DNA of 64,000 nt from Kitasatospora herbaricolor (GTDB lineage Bacteria; Actinomycetota; Actinomycetes; Streptomycetales; Streptomycetaceae), in assembly GCF_030813695.1 (NCBI RefSeq), contig NZ_JAUSVA010000002.1, forward strand, positions 7,835,501-7,899,500. The letters are read 5' to 3'. Positions 34,874 through 43,730 of this stretch are shown here, piece after piece. Position numbers and translations under genes: made by a program. Position 1 is the first letter of the stretch. Each line of letters opens with the position of its first letter. Below the pieces are notes generated by a model. That model did no database searches. It saw only the letters and a program-made list of their open reading frames with translations, and was not told the DNA's origin.

Positions 34874-35503
34874 ATGGACAGCCACGACTGGGACGCGCGG
34901 TACGGCGCCACCGAACTCGTCTGGGGCACCGAGCCCAACCGGTGGGTGGTCCGCGAGACCTCCGCGCTGCCCGCCGGGCGGGCGCTGGACCTCGCGGCGG
35001 GCGAGGGGCGCAACAGCATCTGGCTCGCCGGGCGCGGGTGGCGGGTGACGGCCGTCGACTTCTCGGAGATCGCGGTGGAGCGCGGCCGCCGTCTGGCCGC
35101 CGCCGGACCGGCCGAGGTGGCCGGGCGGCTGGAGTGGGTCCACGCCGACGTGCTCCGCCACGAACCCGAGCCGGGCGGGTACCAGCTGGTGCTGGTGGTG
35201 TACCTGCACCTGCCGGCCGATCAGCGGCGGGTGGTGCTGGCGCATGCCGCCCGCGCCCTGGCGCCCGGCGGCACGCTGCTGGTGGTCGGTCACGCCGGCG
35301 CCAACCTCACCGACGGGGTCGGCGGGCCGCGGGACGCCGGGGTGCTCTACGGGCCGCCGGACATCCTCGCCGACCTGGCCGGCCACGGGCTGTGCACCGT
35401 CCGGGCGGAGGAGGTGCGCCGGCCGGCGGTGACGGCCGAGGGGCGCCGGGCCGAGGCGATCGACACCCTGGTCCGGCTGGAGCGGGAGCGGCCGGCGGTC
35501 TGA
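34874..35503 (+). CDS. Class I SAM-dependent methyltransferase
   Basis: A 209-residue methyltransferase. WDARYGATELVWGTEPNRWV opens it, motif I is ALDLAAGEGRNSIWLAGRG, the acidic residue after strand 2 is in VTAVDFSEIAV, and VYLHLPADQRR and ALAPGGTLLVVGH follow. The pattern is that of the tellurite-resistance/thiopurine-like methyltransferase group. The substrate is unknown. RBS GAGGAGG lies at 34860-34866. It converges on the MarR gene with an 11-bp gap. Confidence 0.88.
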   Translation: MDSHDWDARYGATELVWGTEPNRWVVRETSALPAGRALDLAAGEGRNSIWLAGRGWRVTAVDFSEIAVERGRRLAAAGPAEVAGRLEWVHADVLRHEPEPGGYQLVLVVYLHLPADQRRVVLAHAARALAPGGTLLVVGHAGANLTDGVGGPRDAGVLYGPPDILADLAGHGLCTVRAEEVRRPAVTAEGRRAEAIDTLVRLERERPAV

Positions 35504-35514
35504 GCCGGCGGCCT

Positions 35515-36069
35515 TCAAGGGCGCCGGCGCACCGGTCGGGCGGCCGGCGCCGGTCCGGGCCGGGCCGCGGTCGGGTCCGCCGGTGACGGCGTGCCCGGGG
35601 GCTGTGCCGGGGTGCCCGCGCGCTGCTCGGCGACGATCCCCTGCACGGCGCCGAGGAAGCGGCGGATCGCCGCGAGCTCCGGCTCGCTGCAGTCCTGGCC
35701 GGCAGCGACGATCCCGCTGATCAGAGGCCCGAAGAAGGCCTGTCCGAGGGCGACCGCGCGGTCCTCCACCTCCAGCAGCACCCGCCGCCGGTCGCGGGTG
35801 TCGCGGACCCGCCGGACGTGGCCGAGCCGCTCCAGCCGGTCGAGCAGGGCGGTGGTGCCGGCCGAGTTCAGGCCGAGCTGCGCCCCGACCAGCCCGGGGG
35901 TCGCGGGGCTGCCCGCCCGGGCGGCGTCCAGCAGGCAGACCAGGGCCCGCAGGTCGGTCGGGTGCAGGCCGTTGCGCTGCGCGAACTCGCCTCCGAGCAG
36001 GTTCAGTTCGATGGTCAGAGCGCGGAGCTGGTGCACCAGTCGCAGGTCGGGCTCGGCCTCGTCCGTCAC
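35515..36069 (-). CDS. MarR family regulator
   Basis: A 184-residue winged-helix regulator: LVHQLRALTIELNLLGGEFA, LVGAQLGLNSAGTTALLDRL as the recognition region, and HVRRVRDTRDRRRVLLEVE as the wing. The C-terminal 30 residues are Pro/Ala-rich. GTG 36069 follows GAAGGCGA. It is divergent from an alpha/beta hydrolase, with a 9-bp-arm inverted repeat between them, so autoregulation and control of the hydrolase are likely. Confidence 0.85.
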   Translation of the reverse strand: MTDEAEPDLRLVHQLRALTIELNLLGGEFAQRNGLHPTDLRALVCLLDAARAGSPATPGLVGAQLGLNSAGTTALLDRLERLGHVRRVRDTRDRRRVLLEVEDRAVALGQAFFGPLISGIVAAGQDCSEPELAAIRRFLGAVQGIVAEQRAGTPAQPPGTPSPADPTAARPGPAPAARPVRRRP

Positions 36070-36118
36070 GTTCTCGCCTTCCGTCGCGGGTGCTTCCCCC
36101 AGCGGGTCCGTGGTGCAT

Positions 36119-36141
36119 AGTATCTCGCTCGACGAGATACT
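36119..36141. promoter_or_regulatory. MarR-type operator
   Basis: A perfect inverted repeat AGTATCTCG (36119-36127), N5, CGAGATACT (36133-36141), centred between the divergent MarR and hydrolase genes. Confidence 0.85.
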
Positions 36142-36171
36142 CGCTGGGGAACCTGATTCTGGGGGTGTTCC

Positions 36172-37020
36172 ATGCCCGACGGCCCGACCCGCTTCCGTAC
36201 GGCCTACGACGCGGTCCTCGACGGGTGGCCGGTACCCGTCGAGCGACAGGACCTCGGCTCGGCCCACGGCACCACCCGGGTGCTGGTCTGCGGCCCCGAG
36301 GACGGTGAGCCGCTGGTGCTGCTGAACGGCGGCGGCACCACCGCGACGGTGTGGTTCGCCAACGTGGCGGAGCTGAGCCGGACCAGGCGTGTGCACGCCG
36401 TCGACCGGATCGGCGAGCCGGGCCTCAGCGTGGCCGGGGAACGGCCGATCCGCACGGCCGAGGAGCTGCTCGACTGGCTGGACGGCGTCCTCGACGCGCT
36501 CGGCCTCGGCCGTACCGACCTCTGCGGGCACTCCTACGGCGGCTGGATCGCGCTCGAGTACGCCCTGCGGGCGCCGGAGCGGGTCCGCCGGCTGGTACTC
36601 CTCGATCCCACCAACTGCTTCGCCGGTTTCCGCCCCGGGTACCTGCTGCGCGCCCTGCCGATGCTGCTGCGGCCCTCCGCCCGGCGGGCCCGGTCCTTCC
36701 TCGCCTGGGAGACCGGCGGCGCCGAACTCGACCGGCGATGGCTTGAGTTGTACGGCCTCGGCGCCGAACTGCCCCGCGCCCGGGTGGTGGTGGGGCGGCG
36801 GCCGTCGGCGGAGCGGCTGCGGGCCTCGACCGTGCCGGCCCTGGTTCTGCTGGCCGGGGGCAGCCGGGCGCACGACAGCAGGCGGGTCGAGGCGGCGGCA
36901 CGGCGCCTCCTGCCGGACGTCGCAACGGCGGTGCTCGGCGGCCTCACCCACCACGGCATCCCCTCCATCGGGGCGCCGGAACTGAACCGCCGGATCGCGG
37001 ACTTCCTCGACCGGCCGTGA
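36172..37020 (+). CDS. Alpha/beta hydrolase
   Basis: A 282-residue hydrolase. The oxyanion region is VLLNGGGTTATVW, the nucleophile elbow is LCGHSYGGWIAL (Ser121), and the catalytic histidine is in GGLTHHGIPSIG. The acid is probably in the AGGSRAHDSRRV region. The substrate is unknown. It is divergent from the MarR gene and likely induced by a ligand of that repressor. Confidence 0.9.
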   Translation: MPDGPTRFRTAYDAVLDGWPVPVERQDLGSAHGTTRVLVCGPEDGEPLVLLNGGGTTATVWFANVAELSRTRRVHAVDRIGEPGLSVAGERPIRTAEELLDWLDGVLDALGLGRTDLCGHSYGGWIALEYALRAPERVRRLVLLDPTNCFAGFRPGYLLRALPMLLRPSARRARSFLAWETGGAELDRRWLELYGLGAELPRARVVVGRRPSAERLRASTVPALVLLAGGSRAHDSRRVEAAARRLLPDVATAVLGGLTHHGIPSIGAPELNRRIADFLDRP

Positions 37021-37082
37021 GACCGGGCCGTTCGGCACCGGCGTACGGGCCCGACCGGTGGCCCGGGGTCGGGCCGAACGGC

Positions 37083-37214
37083 CGTGGCCCGCCCCCGTCG
37101 CCCACCTCCCCGTGGCCCGCCCCCGTCGCCCACCTCCCCGTGGCCCGCCCCCGTCGCCCACCTCCCCGTGGCCCGCCCCCGTCGCCCACCTCCCCGTGGC
37201 CCGCCTCCGTCGCC
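37083..37214. repeat. 28-bp tandem repeat, four copies plus a partial fifth
   Basis: Units start at 37083, 37111, 37139, 37167 and 37195, each beginning CGTGGCCCGCCCCCGTCGCC; the fifth differs by one base and is cut short. The 394-bp gap 37021-37414 between the hydrolase and the SDR holds this repeat and the MerR-type promoter, with no convincing ORF. The 28-base period is not a multiple of three, which argues against coding. Confidence 0.9.
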
Positions 37215-37281
37215 GGCTCCCGTCGCCGGCTCCCGGAGTCCGTCACCAGGAGCCGAACGGTTGAAGCCGGCCGCACGGCCG

Positions 37282-37312
37282 TTGACTTGGAGAGCACTCC
37301 AAGTGGTGGAAT
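37282..37312 (+). promoter_or_regulatory. MerR-type promoter of the SDR gene
   Basis: TTGACT (37282-37287) and TGGAAT (37307-37312) are separated by 19 bases, too long for normal sigma binding. The spacer holds a perfect inverted repeat ACTTGGAG (37285-37292), AGCA, CTCCAAGT (37297-37304). This is the classic layout for activation by a MerR-family protein that untwists the spacer. No MerR gene lies in the window near it. Confidence 0.8.
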
Positions 37313-37414
37313 CCGTCCCACGACAGCGGCCACGCCGACGGCTGCCGGACAGCCGCCCGACGGCTGCCCGCGCGTCGCCGTCCGGCCGTGGCCGCAGGAC
37401 TCAAGGGGGTACGG

Positions 37415-38116
37415 ATGACCGACTCACCCGTCACACTGATCACCGGCGGCGGCAGCGGCATCGGGGCGGCCACCGCCCGGCAGCTGCTGGACCTCGGCCA
37501 CCGGGTGACCGTCACCGGGCGCGACGAGGGCCGGCTGGAGCGCTTCGCCGCGGAGCTGGGCCGCCCGGCCGAACTGTTGACGCTCGCGGGGGACGCCGCC
37601 GACCACACCGCCGTGGAGGCGTGGGTGGAGGCCACCGTAGCGGCGTTCGGGCGGGTGGACGCCGTGGTGGCCAACGCCGGCGTCGCCACCCACGACACCC
37701 TCGCCGACGGCGACCCGGCGGGCTGGCGCGAGATGGTGCTCACCAACGTGCTCGGGCCGGCCCTGCTGATCCGAGCCGCGCTGTCCGAGCTCCGGGCGAG
37801 CCGGGGACGGATCGTCCTGGTCGGCAGCGTCGCCGGCTTCGTGCACACCCCCGGCAACATCTACGGGGCCACCAAGTGGGCGGTGACCGGCCTGGCCGAG
37901 AACACCCGGCGGATGGTCACCGCCGACGGAGTGGGCGTCACGCTGATCGCCCCGGGCCGGGTGGAGACCCCGTTCTGGGACGGGATGGGCGGGCTGCCCG
38001 AGGGGCTGCTGCTGACGGCCGACCAGATCGCCGGCTCGATCGTCTGGGCGATCGGGCAGCCGCCCGGCGTCGACGTCAACAACGTGATCATCCGGCCGAT
38101 CGGCCAGCCGGTCTGA
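37415..38116 (+). CDS. Short-chain dehydrogenase/reductase
   Basis: A 233-residue classical SDR. The cofactor loop is TLITGGGSGIGAATA, the structural motif NAG is in VVANAGVA, and the active site has Ser in VLVGSVAGF, then Tyr and Lys in YGATKWAV. An Arg in VTGRDEGR after strand 2 favours NADP(H). ATG 37415 follows an AAGGGGG box. Expression appears to depend on a MerR-type activator. Confidence 0.92.
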   Translation: MTDSPVTLITGGGSGIGAATARQLLDLGHRVTVTGRDEGRLERFAAELGRPAELLTLAGDAADHTAVEAWVEATVAAFGRVDAVVANAGVATHDTLADGDPAGWREMVLTNVLGPALLIRAALSELRASRGRIVLVGSVAGFVHTPGNIYGATKWAVTGLAENTRRMVTADGVGVTLIAPGRVETPFWDGMGGLPEGLLLTADQIAGSIVWAIGQPPGVDVNNVIIRPIGQPV

Positions 38117-38124
38117 GCGGCCCC

Positions 38125-38158
38125 GGCGGCCCGTCGCCGGGAACGCCGGCGGGCCGCC
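38125..38158. terminator. Hairpin between the SDR and ABC permease genes
   Basis: GGCGGCCCG (38125-38133) pairs with CGGGCCGCC (38150-38158) around a 16-base loop. The two genes converge on this spot, and a second GC-rich inverted repeat lies between 38160 and 38220. Confidence 0.6.
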
Positions 38159-38265
38159 CCCGGGTGCGGGGCGGCCCGCCGGATCCGGCGCTACCGGCCG
38201 GTCGGACCGGAGCCCCGCGCCCGATCCGCCCGTCCGGTCGGACCGGACTCACGTGCGCCGCAGCG

Positions 38266-40830
38266 TCATTGGCGCCCGGCGCCCGCCTCGATCGGCCGGA
38301 CCCTGAGCAATGCCCGGGCCGGCAGCCCGGTGGCCGCCAGGGCGAGGGCCACCGCACCGGCCGCCAGCGGCAGGGCGGTGCCCGCCGGGACGTAGGGGGC
38401 GGCGCCGGTGATGCCGCGGGCGATCGGGACGAGTGTGATCCAGGCGATCGCCCCGCCGACCAGCAGCCCGGCGGCCGCCACCAGCAGCGCCTCCCAGCGC
38501 ATCATGTCCCGGATCTGGCGGCGGGTGGTGCCGGCCAGCCGCAGCAGCCCCACCTCGCGGCGCCGGTCGAGGACGGTCATCACCAGGGTGTTGGCGGCGG
38601 CGACGGCCGCGAAGCCGCCGAGCACGCCCGCCATCACCGTGTTGGCCCAGGAGCTGAGCTCCATCTCCCGGTCGGCCTGGGCGGTGTAGCCGGCCGCGTC
38701 GGTCACCGTCACCGCCGAGGGGTCGAGCGCCGCCAGCCCGGCCGTGACCGCCGCGCGGTCGGCGCCGGGTGCGTCCGCGACCAGCACCTGACTGTCGAAG
38801 GCGTTGCTCACGTGCGCCGCGACCGCTGCCCGCGGCAGCAGCAACTGCCCCAGCCCCAGGCCGCGTCCGTAGGTGGCGACGACGGTCGGGGTGACCTCGG
38901 CGCCGTCACCCAGCCGGAGCGGGACGCGCTCGCCGACCCGCACACCGAGCGTGCCGGCCAGCGTGCCGTCCATCGCGACGGTGTCCGGGGACTTCGCCAG
39001 GTCGGCCAACGAGCCCTGCTCGACGCCGAGATCGAGCACCCGTGGCAGCTGCGCCGGATCGCCGGAGACGCCGAGCGCGGTCGCGGTGGCGAGCGAGTCG
39101 CCGGTCTCGTAGAGGGCGCTGGTGCGCAGCAGGCCGATCGCGGTTCCGGCGCCCGGGACTTCGGCGGCCCGGGCGGCGGCCCCGGGCGGCAGGCCCGCGC
39201 CGGTGGAGCCGAGCACGTGATCGGCGACGATCCCGGCCCGGACGTGTTCGGCGGAGACGTGCGCGACGGTGCTCTGCATGAACAGCAGGGTGCCGCAGAA
39301 GGCGGTGACCATGGCGATCGGGGTGATCGCGGAGGCCAGCCGGCGGGCGTTGGCCCGGGTGTTGTCGGCGGCCAGCGAGCCGGCCGCGCCCGCGCCGCCG
39401 GACCGCAGCGGCAGGCCGAGCGCCGTTGCGGCGATCCTGGCGACCGTCGGGCCGAGCAGTGCGACCGAGGTGAGCAGGCACATCACCACGCCGAGCGCCA
39501 GGTTGGCGGCGTTCGTCCCGGCCTGACCGGCTGCCAGCGCCGCCAGGGTGATGCCGCCGGCCAGGGTGAGCAGGCCGAGGCCGGTCCGGACGATCCCGGG
39601 CCGGGCCCGCTCCACCGCCGCTTCGCCGAGCGCCTGGCTCGGGCGGAGCTTCGACGGCCGGCGGGCGGCGACGTACCCGGCGGTGAGCGCGGACAGCAGG
39701 CTGACGAGCACGGCCGCGGCCATCGGCAGCGGGCCGACGTCCAGCCGGATCCCGCGCGGTACCGCGCCGCGTTCCACCAGTTGCCCGAACCACCAGTGGG
39801 CCAGGGCGAGTCCGGGCAGGATGCCGAGGCCGGCGGCGACGGGGGCGAGCAACATCGCCTCGGCGGCGATGGTCCGGCGGATCTGCCGGGGGGTGGCGCC
39901 GATCGCGCGGAGCAGCGCGAACTCGCGGGCCCGCTGGCCGGTGGCCAGTGCGACGGTGCCCATCACCACGAAGACGGCGGTCAGCGCGGCGGTGCCGCCG
40001 AAGGAGCCGCCCAGTCCGCTCAGCAGCTCCCGGGCCTGGACCAGTCCGGGCTGCTCGACCGTGCCTCGGTCGTCGCCGGTGAGCACCTGGGCACGGTCGC
40101 CGACGGCCTGGCGGACCTGCCCCGCCAGGGCCTGGGTGTCGACCCCCGGGCGCGGCCGGACGGCGATGGCGTCGGCCCTGCCCGGGTGGCCGGACAGCTC
40201 CCCGGCGGTGGCGTCGGCGAACCAGGCGGTGGCGGCACCGGCCGCTTCGGCGGTCAGCCCGGAGATCCGGTAGCCGCCGTTGCCACCGGGCGCGGCGAGG
40301 GTGAGGCGGTCCCCGGGGGCCAGCCGGGCGGCCCGGGCGGTGGCCGCGTCCAGGGCGATCTCGCCGGCGCCGGGCGCCCGGCCCGCGGCGAGGACGGGCG
40401 CGTCCCCGCCGGTGATGGCGGTGGCCGCGTAACCCCGCCCGGTGAGCGGCGGCAGCGCGGCGTCCCTGTCGGGGTGCCCGGTGCGAACCTCCTGCAGGGG
40501 GAAGGCGATGTCCGGCACGGCGGCTGCCACGCCGGGCCGGGCGGCGATCTCCGCCGCGAGCGCGGTGTCGACCCGGGCCCGTTCCGGCAGCGCGGTGCGG
40601 ACGGTCTCGCGGTCCTCGCCGCGGCCGACGGTGACACCGGCCTGCGGGTCGGCGGCGACCAGCACCGGCGTACCGGCGTGGCGCACGGGCGCGAGGCGGG
40701 CGGTGAGGCCGGTCTGCAGCAGCGTGCCGCAGGCGGTGATGATCGCGGCGCCGAGCAGCAGCGCGACCAGGCTGCCGACGAAGGACGCCGGGCGGAACCG
40801 TACCGAGGCGCGGGCGAGGCCGTTCGTCAT
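38266..40830 (-). CDS. ABC exporter permease with two FtsX-like domains
   Basis: An 854-residue membrane protein of the MacB/FtsX-like permease group. After the first helix (FVGSLVALLLGAAIITACGT) comes a large extracytoplasmic domain. Three helices follow with the FtsX-type sequence ALLRAIGATPRQIRRTIAAE, then a second extracytoplasmic domain and a second FtsX unit with VGLLRLAGTTRRQIRDMM. Such permeases export peptides or lipids or pull lipoproteins from the membrane. The ATG overlaps the stop of the ATPase gene by four bases (ATGA). Confidence 0.92.
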   Translation of the reverse strand: MTNGLARASVRFRPASFVGSLVALLLGAAIITACGTLLQTGLTARLAPVRHAGTPVLVAADPQAGVTVGRGEDRETVRTALPERARVDTALAAEIAARPGVAAAVPDIAFPLQEVRTGHPDRDAALPPLTGRGYAATAITGGDAPVLAAGRAPGAGEIALDAATARAARLAPGDRLTLAAPGGNGGYRISGLTAEAAGAATAWFADATAGELSGHPGRADAIAVRPRPGVDTQALAGQVRQAVGDRAQVLTGDDRGTVEQPGLVQARELLSGLGGSFGGTAALTAVFVVMGTVALATGQRAREFALLRAIGATPRQIRRTIAAEAMLLAPVAAGLGILPGLALAHWWFGQLVERGAVPRGIRLDVGPLPMAAAVLVSLLSALTAGYVAARRPSKLRPSQALGEAAVERARPGIVRTGLGLLTLAGGITLAALAAGQAGTNAANLALGVVMCLLTSVALLGPTVARIAATALGLPLRSGGAGAAGSLAADNTRANARRLASAITPIAMVTAFCGTLLFMQSTVAHVSAEHVRAGIVADHVLGSTGAGLPPGAAARAAEVPGAGTAIGLLRTSALYETGDSLATATALGVSGDPAQLPRVLDLGVEQGSLADLAKSPDTVAMDGTLAGTLGVRVGERVPLRLGDGAEVTPTVVATYGRGLGLGQLLLPRAAVAAHVSNAFDSQVLVADAPGADRAAVTAGLAALDPSAVTVTDAAGYTAQADREMELSSWANTVMAGVLGGFAAVAAANTLVMTVLDRRREVGLLRLAGTTRRQIRDMMRWEALLVAAAGLLVGGAIAWITLVPIARGITGAAPYVPAGTALPLAAGAVALALAATGLPARALLRVRPIEAGAGRQ

Positions 40831-41630
40831 GCCGCCGCCTCCGTGCGGTGGCCGGCGGACCGTGCGGTGAGGGTGATCATCCGTTCCGCGACGCTCTGCG
40901 GGTCCGGGCGGACGATCTCGTCGGCGAGGGCGCCGTCGGCGAGGAAGAGCACCCGGTCGGCGTGCGAGGCGGCGAGCGGGTCGTGGGTGACCATCACGAC
41001 GGTCGCGCCCATGCTGTCCACGGCCTGCCGCAGCAGGGCGAGCACCTCGGCGGCGGTGCGGGTGTCCAGGGCGCCGGTCGGCTCGTCGGCGAAGAGCACC
41101 TCGGGGCCGGTGATCAGCGCCCGGGCGATCGCCACCCGCTGCTGCTGGCCGCCGGAGAGCTGGCCGGGCCGCCGGCCGGCGTGCTCGGCGAGGCCGACCT
41201 GGGCGAGCAACTGCCTTGCCCGGCCGCGGTCCTGACGCTCGCCGGCGAGGCGCTGCGGGAGCAGCACGTTCTGCTGGACGGTGAGCGAGGGCAGCAGGTT
41301 GAAGGACTGGAAGACGAAGCCGATCCGGCTGCGGCGCAGCCGCGTCAGCCGGTTCTCGCTGAGCCGGGTGATCTCCTCGCCGCCGAGCAGCACCTCGCCG
41401 GAGGTGGGCCGGTCCAGCCCGGCCGCGCACTGCAGGAAGGTGCTCTTGCCGGAACCGGAGGGCCCCATCACGGCGGTGAAGCTGCCGCGGGCCAGGGCCA
41501 GGTCGATGCCGCGCAGAGCGTGCACGGCGCGGTCGCCGCGGCCGTAGCTGCGCCGCACCGACCGCAGTTCCACCGCGGGGTGCGGGGCGTGCCGCGCCTC
41601 GGTGCTCGGGCGCTCGTGCCGGGGTGCCAT
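40827..41630 (-). CDS. ABC exporter ATP-binding protein (LolD/MacB-like)
   Basis: A 267-residue ATPase. Walker A is MGPSGSGKST, the signature is LSGGQQQRVAIARAL, Walker B is VLFADEPTGALD, and the H-loop is VMVTHDP. It powers the adjacent FtsX-type permease. ATG 41630; the track upstream is GC-rich leader. A CGTTGA-N5-TCAACG palindrome lies just upstream. Confidence 0.93.
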   Translation of the reverse strand: MAPRHERPSTEARHAPHPAVELRSVRRSYGRGDRAVHALRGIDLALARGSFTAVMGPSGSGKSTFLQCAAGLDRPTSGEVLLGGEEITRLSENRLTRLRRSRIGFVFQSFNLLPSLTVQQNVLLPQRLAGERQDRGRARQLLAQVGLAEHAGRRPGQLSGGQQQRVAIARALITGPEVLFADEPTGALDTRTAAEVLALLRQAVDSMGATVVMVTHDPLAASHADRVLFLADGALADEIVRPDPQSVAERMITLTARSAGHRTEAAA

Positions 41631-41651
41631 GGTGTGCCTCTCTCCGCTGGT

Positions 41652-41668
41652 CGTTGACAAGATCAACG
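41652..41668. promoter_or_regulatory. Inverted repeat before the ABC exporter operon
   Basis: CGTTGA (41652-41657), CAAGA, TCAACG (41663-41668), about 22-38 bp upstream of the ATPase start. It could be an operator; the binding protein is unknown. Confidence 0.45.
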
Positions 41669-41841
41669 GTAGGAAGCGCGGCCGTCCCGGGCCATGGAGG
41701 TCACCGGCGTCCGGGGGGTGGGGATTACCCCCGGTCCGCCGCTCGGGGAGGCTCCCCCGGGCGCTGCGCCGGCACGGCGGTGCCCCCTCGCCCGCGCACG
41801 GGGGAGGGGGCAGCGCCGTACGGACGGGGCCGTACGGACCG

Positions 41842-42288
41842 TCAGGTCCGCTGCGCCGGGGCCGCGTCGAGCACGGCGGCGGCCGCCGCACAGGCGAAGG
41901 CGTGGTCCTGCGCCGGTGCGCCGCCGCCGACGCCGAGGGCGCCGATCAGGCGGCCGTCGCGGTGCAGCGGGATGCCGCCGGCGATGAAGAGCAGCGGCCG
42001 GTCGAGGGCGGTGGGCAGGGTGTGGAAGAGCCCGCCGGGCTGGACGGCGTCGACCAGGTCGGCGGTCGGGGTGTTCAGCTGGAGGGCGGTCCAGGCCTTG
42101 CGGGTGCTGGTCTCGCCGGAGATCAGGACGGCCCGGTCGTCGCGGCGGAAGGCCAGCAGGTGACCGCCGGCGTCGAGGACGGTGATGCTGACGGTGACAC
42201 CGGCCGACTCGGCGGCGGTGCGGGCGGCCGCGACGAGTGCCTCGGCGTCCTGGGTGGTCAGCGGGGTGACGGTGGTTGCGGTGCTCAT
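41842..42288 (-). CDS. HbpS/GlcG-like heme-binding family protein
   Basis: A 148-residue protein of the GlcG/HbpS (DUF336) family: ALVAAARTAAESAGVTVSITVLDAGGHLLAF, a second motif STRKAWTALQL and GGLFHTLPTAL, and the end motif IGALGVGGGAPAQDHAFACAAA. HbpS of Streptomyces binds heme and works with a sensor kinase; other members are of unknown function. It lacks a signal peptide, unlike secreted HbpS. It lies 140 bp downstream of the MFS gene on the same strand. Confidence 0.88.
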   Translation of the reverse strand: MSTATTVTPLTTQDAEALVAAARTAAESAGVTVSITVLDAGGHLLAFRRDDRAVLISGETSTRKAWTALQLNTPTADLVDAVQPGGLFHTLPTALDRPLLFIAGGIPLHRDGRLIGALGVGGGAPAQDHAFACAAAAAVLDAAPAQRT

Positions 42289-42354
42289 GGTGCTGATGTT
42301 CCTTGCGTGAATGGACGGGTGCCGTACGGACGGGGTGTCGTACGCCTGAGATGG

Positions 42355-42420
42355 GTGGCTGCGGGGTGGTTGGCTGTGGGTGGTTGGCTGGCTGTGGGTG
42401 GTTGGCTTTGGGTGGGTGGC
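42355..42420. repeat. GGTTGGCTGTGGGT-type short repeats
   Basis: GTGGTTGGCT occurs three times with TGTGGG or TTTGGG fillers between the MFS stop and the HbpS-like start. The region is the transcript gap and has no ORF. Confidence 0.6.
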
Positions 42421-42428
42421 CGTGCGGC

Positions 42429-43682
42429 TCAGCGGTGCAGCGCGGGCGCGGCCTCGGCGCCGCCGCGGTGCTCGGCCGCGGGGTGGCCGACCGTGGGATC
42501 GTCGGCCGTGGGGTGGTCGGACACGGGGTGCGCGGCGGTGCCGCGGCGCTCCAGGGCGCCGGAGAGCAGGGCCAGCAGCAGGGCGGAGGCCGCCAGTGCG
42601 GCGCCGACCCAGTTGGGGGCGGTCCAGCCGAAGCCGGCCGAGATCACCATGCCGCCGATCAGGGCGGCGAGTGCGTTGCCGAGGTTGAAGGCACCGATGT
42701 TGACGGCGGAGGCCAGGGTGGGGGCACCGGAGGCCTGGTCGAGCACCCGCTTCTGCAGCGGGGGGACGGCCGCGAAGCCGAGCGCGCCGATCAGCGTGAC
42801 GGTGGCGGCGGCCGCGAACCTGTTGTGGGCGGTGACGGTGAACAGGGCCAGCACCAGGGCGAGCGAGCCCAGCGTGACGTACAGCAGCGGCATCAGGGCG
42901 CGGTCGGCGAGCTTGCCGCCGAGCAGGTTGCCGCCGACCATGCCGAGACCGAAGAGGACCAGCAGCCAGGTGACGGAGGAGTCGGCGAAGCCGGCCACCT
43001 CGGTCATCATCGGGGAGATGTAGGTGATGGCGGCGAAGACCCCGCCGAAGCCGAGGACGGTCATCCCCATCGCGAGCAGGACCTGGACGTTGCGGAACGC
43101 GGCCAGCTCGTGGCGCAGCCGGACGCCCTGCGGCTTGGGGATCTCGGGCACCAGACGGGCGATGCCGGCCAGGCCGACCACGCCGAGCGCGGCCACCACG
43201 AAGAAGGTGGTCCGCCAGCCGGCCGCCTGGCCGATCCAGGTGCCGAGCGGGACGCCGACCACGTTGGCGACGGTGAGGCCGGTGAACATCAGGGCGATGG
43301 CGCCGGCCTTCTTGGACGGGGCGACCAGGTCGGCCGCGACGACTGCGCCGATGCCGAAGAACGCGCCGTGGGCGAGCGAGGCGACCAGCCGTCCGGCGAT
43401 CATCACTCCGAAGACGGGGGCCACGGCGGAGAGCAGGTTGCCGGCGATGAACAGGCCCATCAGCAGCATCAGCATCCGCTTGCGGGACACCCGGGTTCCG
43501 AGGGCGGTCATCAGCGGGGCGCCGACCAGCACGCCGAGGGCGTAGCCGGTGACCAGCCAGCCGGCGGTGGGGATGGAGACGCCGAAGTCTCCGGCGACCT
43601 CGGGCAGCAGGCCCATGATCACGAATTCGGTGGTCCCGATACCGAAGGCCCCGATGGCCAGGGCCAGTAGTGCGAGAGGCAT
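42429..43682 (-). CDS. MFS transporter, DHA1 (CmlR/AraJ-like) drug-efflux type
   Basis: A 417-residue 12-helix transporter. The DHA1 opening is MPLALLALAIGAFGIGTTEF, motif A-like GTRVSRKRMLML lies between helices 2 and 3, and the C-terminal tail is hydrophilic (HPVSDHPTADDPTVGH). It probably exports sugars or drugs. ATG 43682 is favoured by GGAAGG 8 bases upstream; a GTG three codons earlier is an alternative. It is divergent from a MarR-family gene with a pair of 17-bp direct repeats between, which suggests derepression by a substrate. Confidence 0.92.
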   Translation of the reverse strand: MPLALLALAIGAFGIGTTEFVIMGLLPEVAGDFGVSIPTAGWLVTGYALGVLVGAPLMTALGTRVSRKRMLMLLMGLFIAGNLLSAVAPVFGVMIAGRLVASLAHGAFFGIGAVVAADLVAPSKKAGAIALMFTGLTVANVVGVPLGTWIGQAAGWRTTFFVVAALGVVGLAGIARLVPEIPKPQGVRLRHELAAFRNVQVLLAMGMTVLGFGGVFAAITYISPMMTEVAGFADSSVTWLLVLFGLGMVGGNLLGGKLADRALMPLLYVTLGSLALVLALFTVTAHNRFAAAATVTLIGALGFAAVPPLQKRVLDQASGAPTLASAVNIGAFNLGNALAALIGGMVISAGFGWTAPNWVGAALAASALLLALLSGALERRGTAAHPVSDHPTADDPTVGHPAAEHRGGAEAAPALHR

Positions 43683-43730
43683 GGGGTGCACCTTCCAGAT
43701 GTTTGCTTCCGTGCCTTACGAGCGCCAACA

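Noticed and set aside
37017..37418. Small proline-rich ORFs across the 28-bp repeat
   Set aside because: They exist in several frames only because the repeat lacks stop codons; the unit is not a multiple of three.
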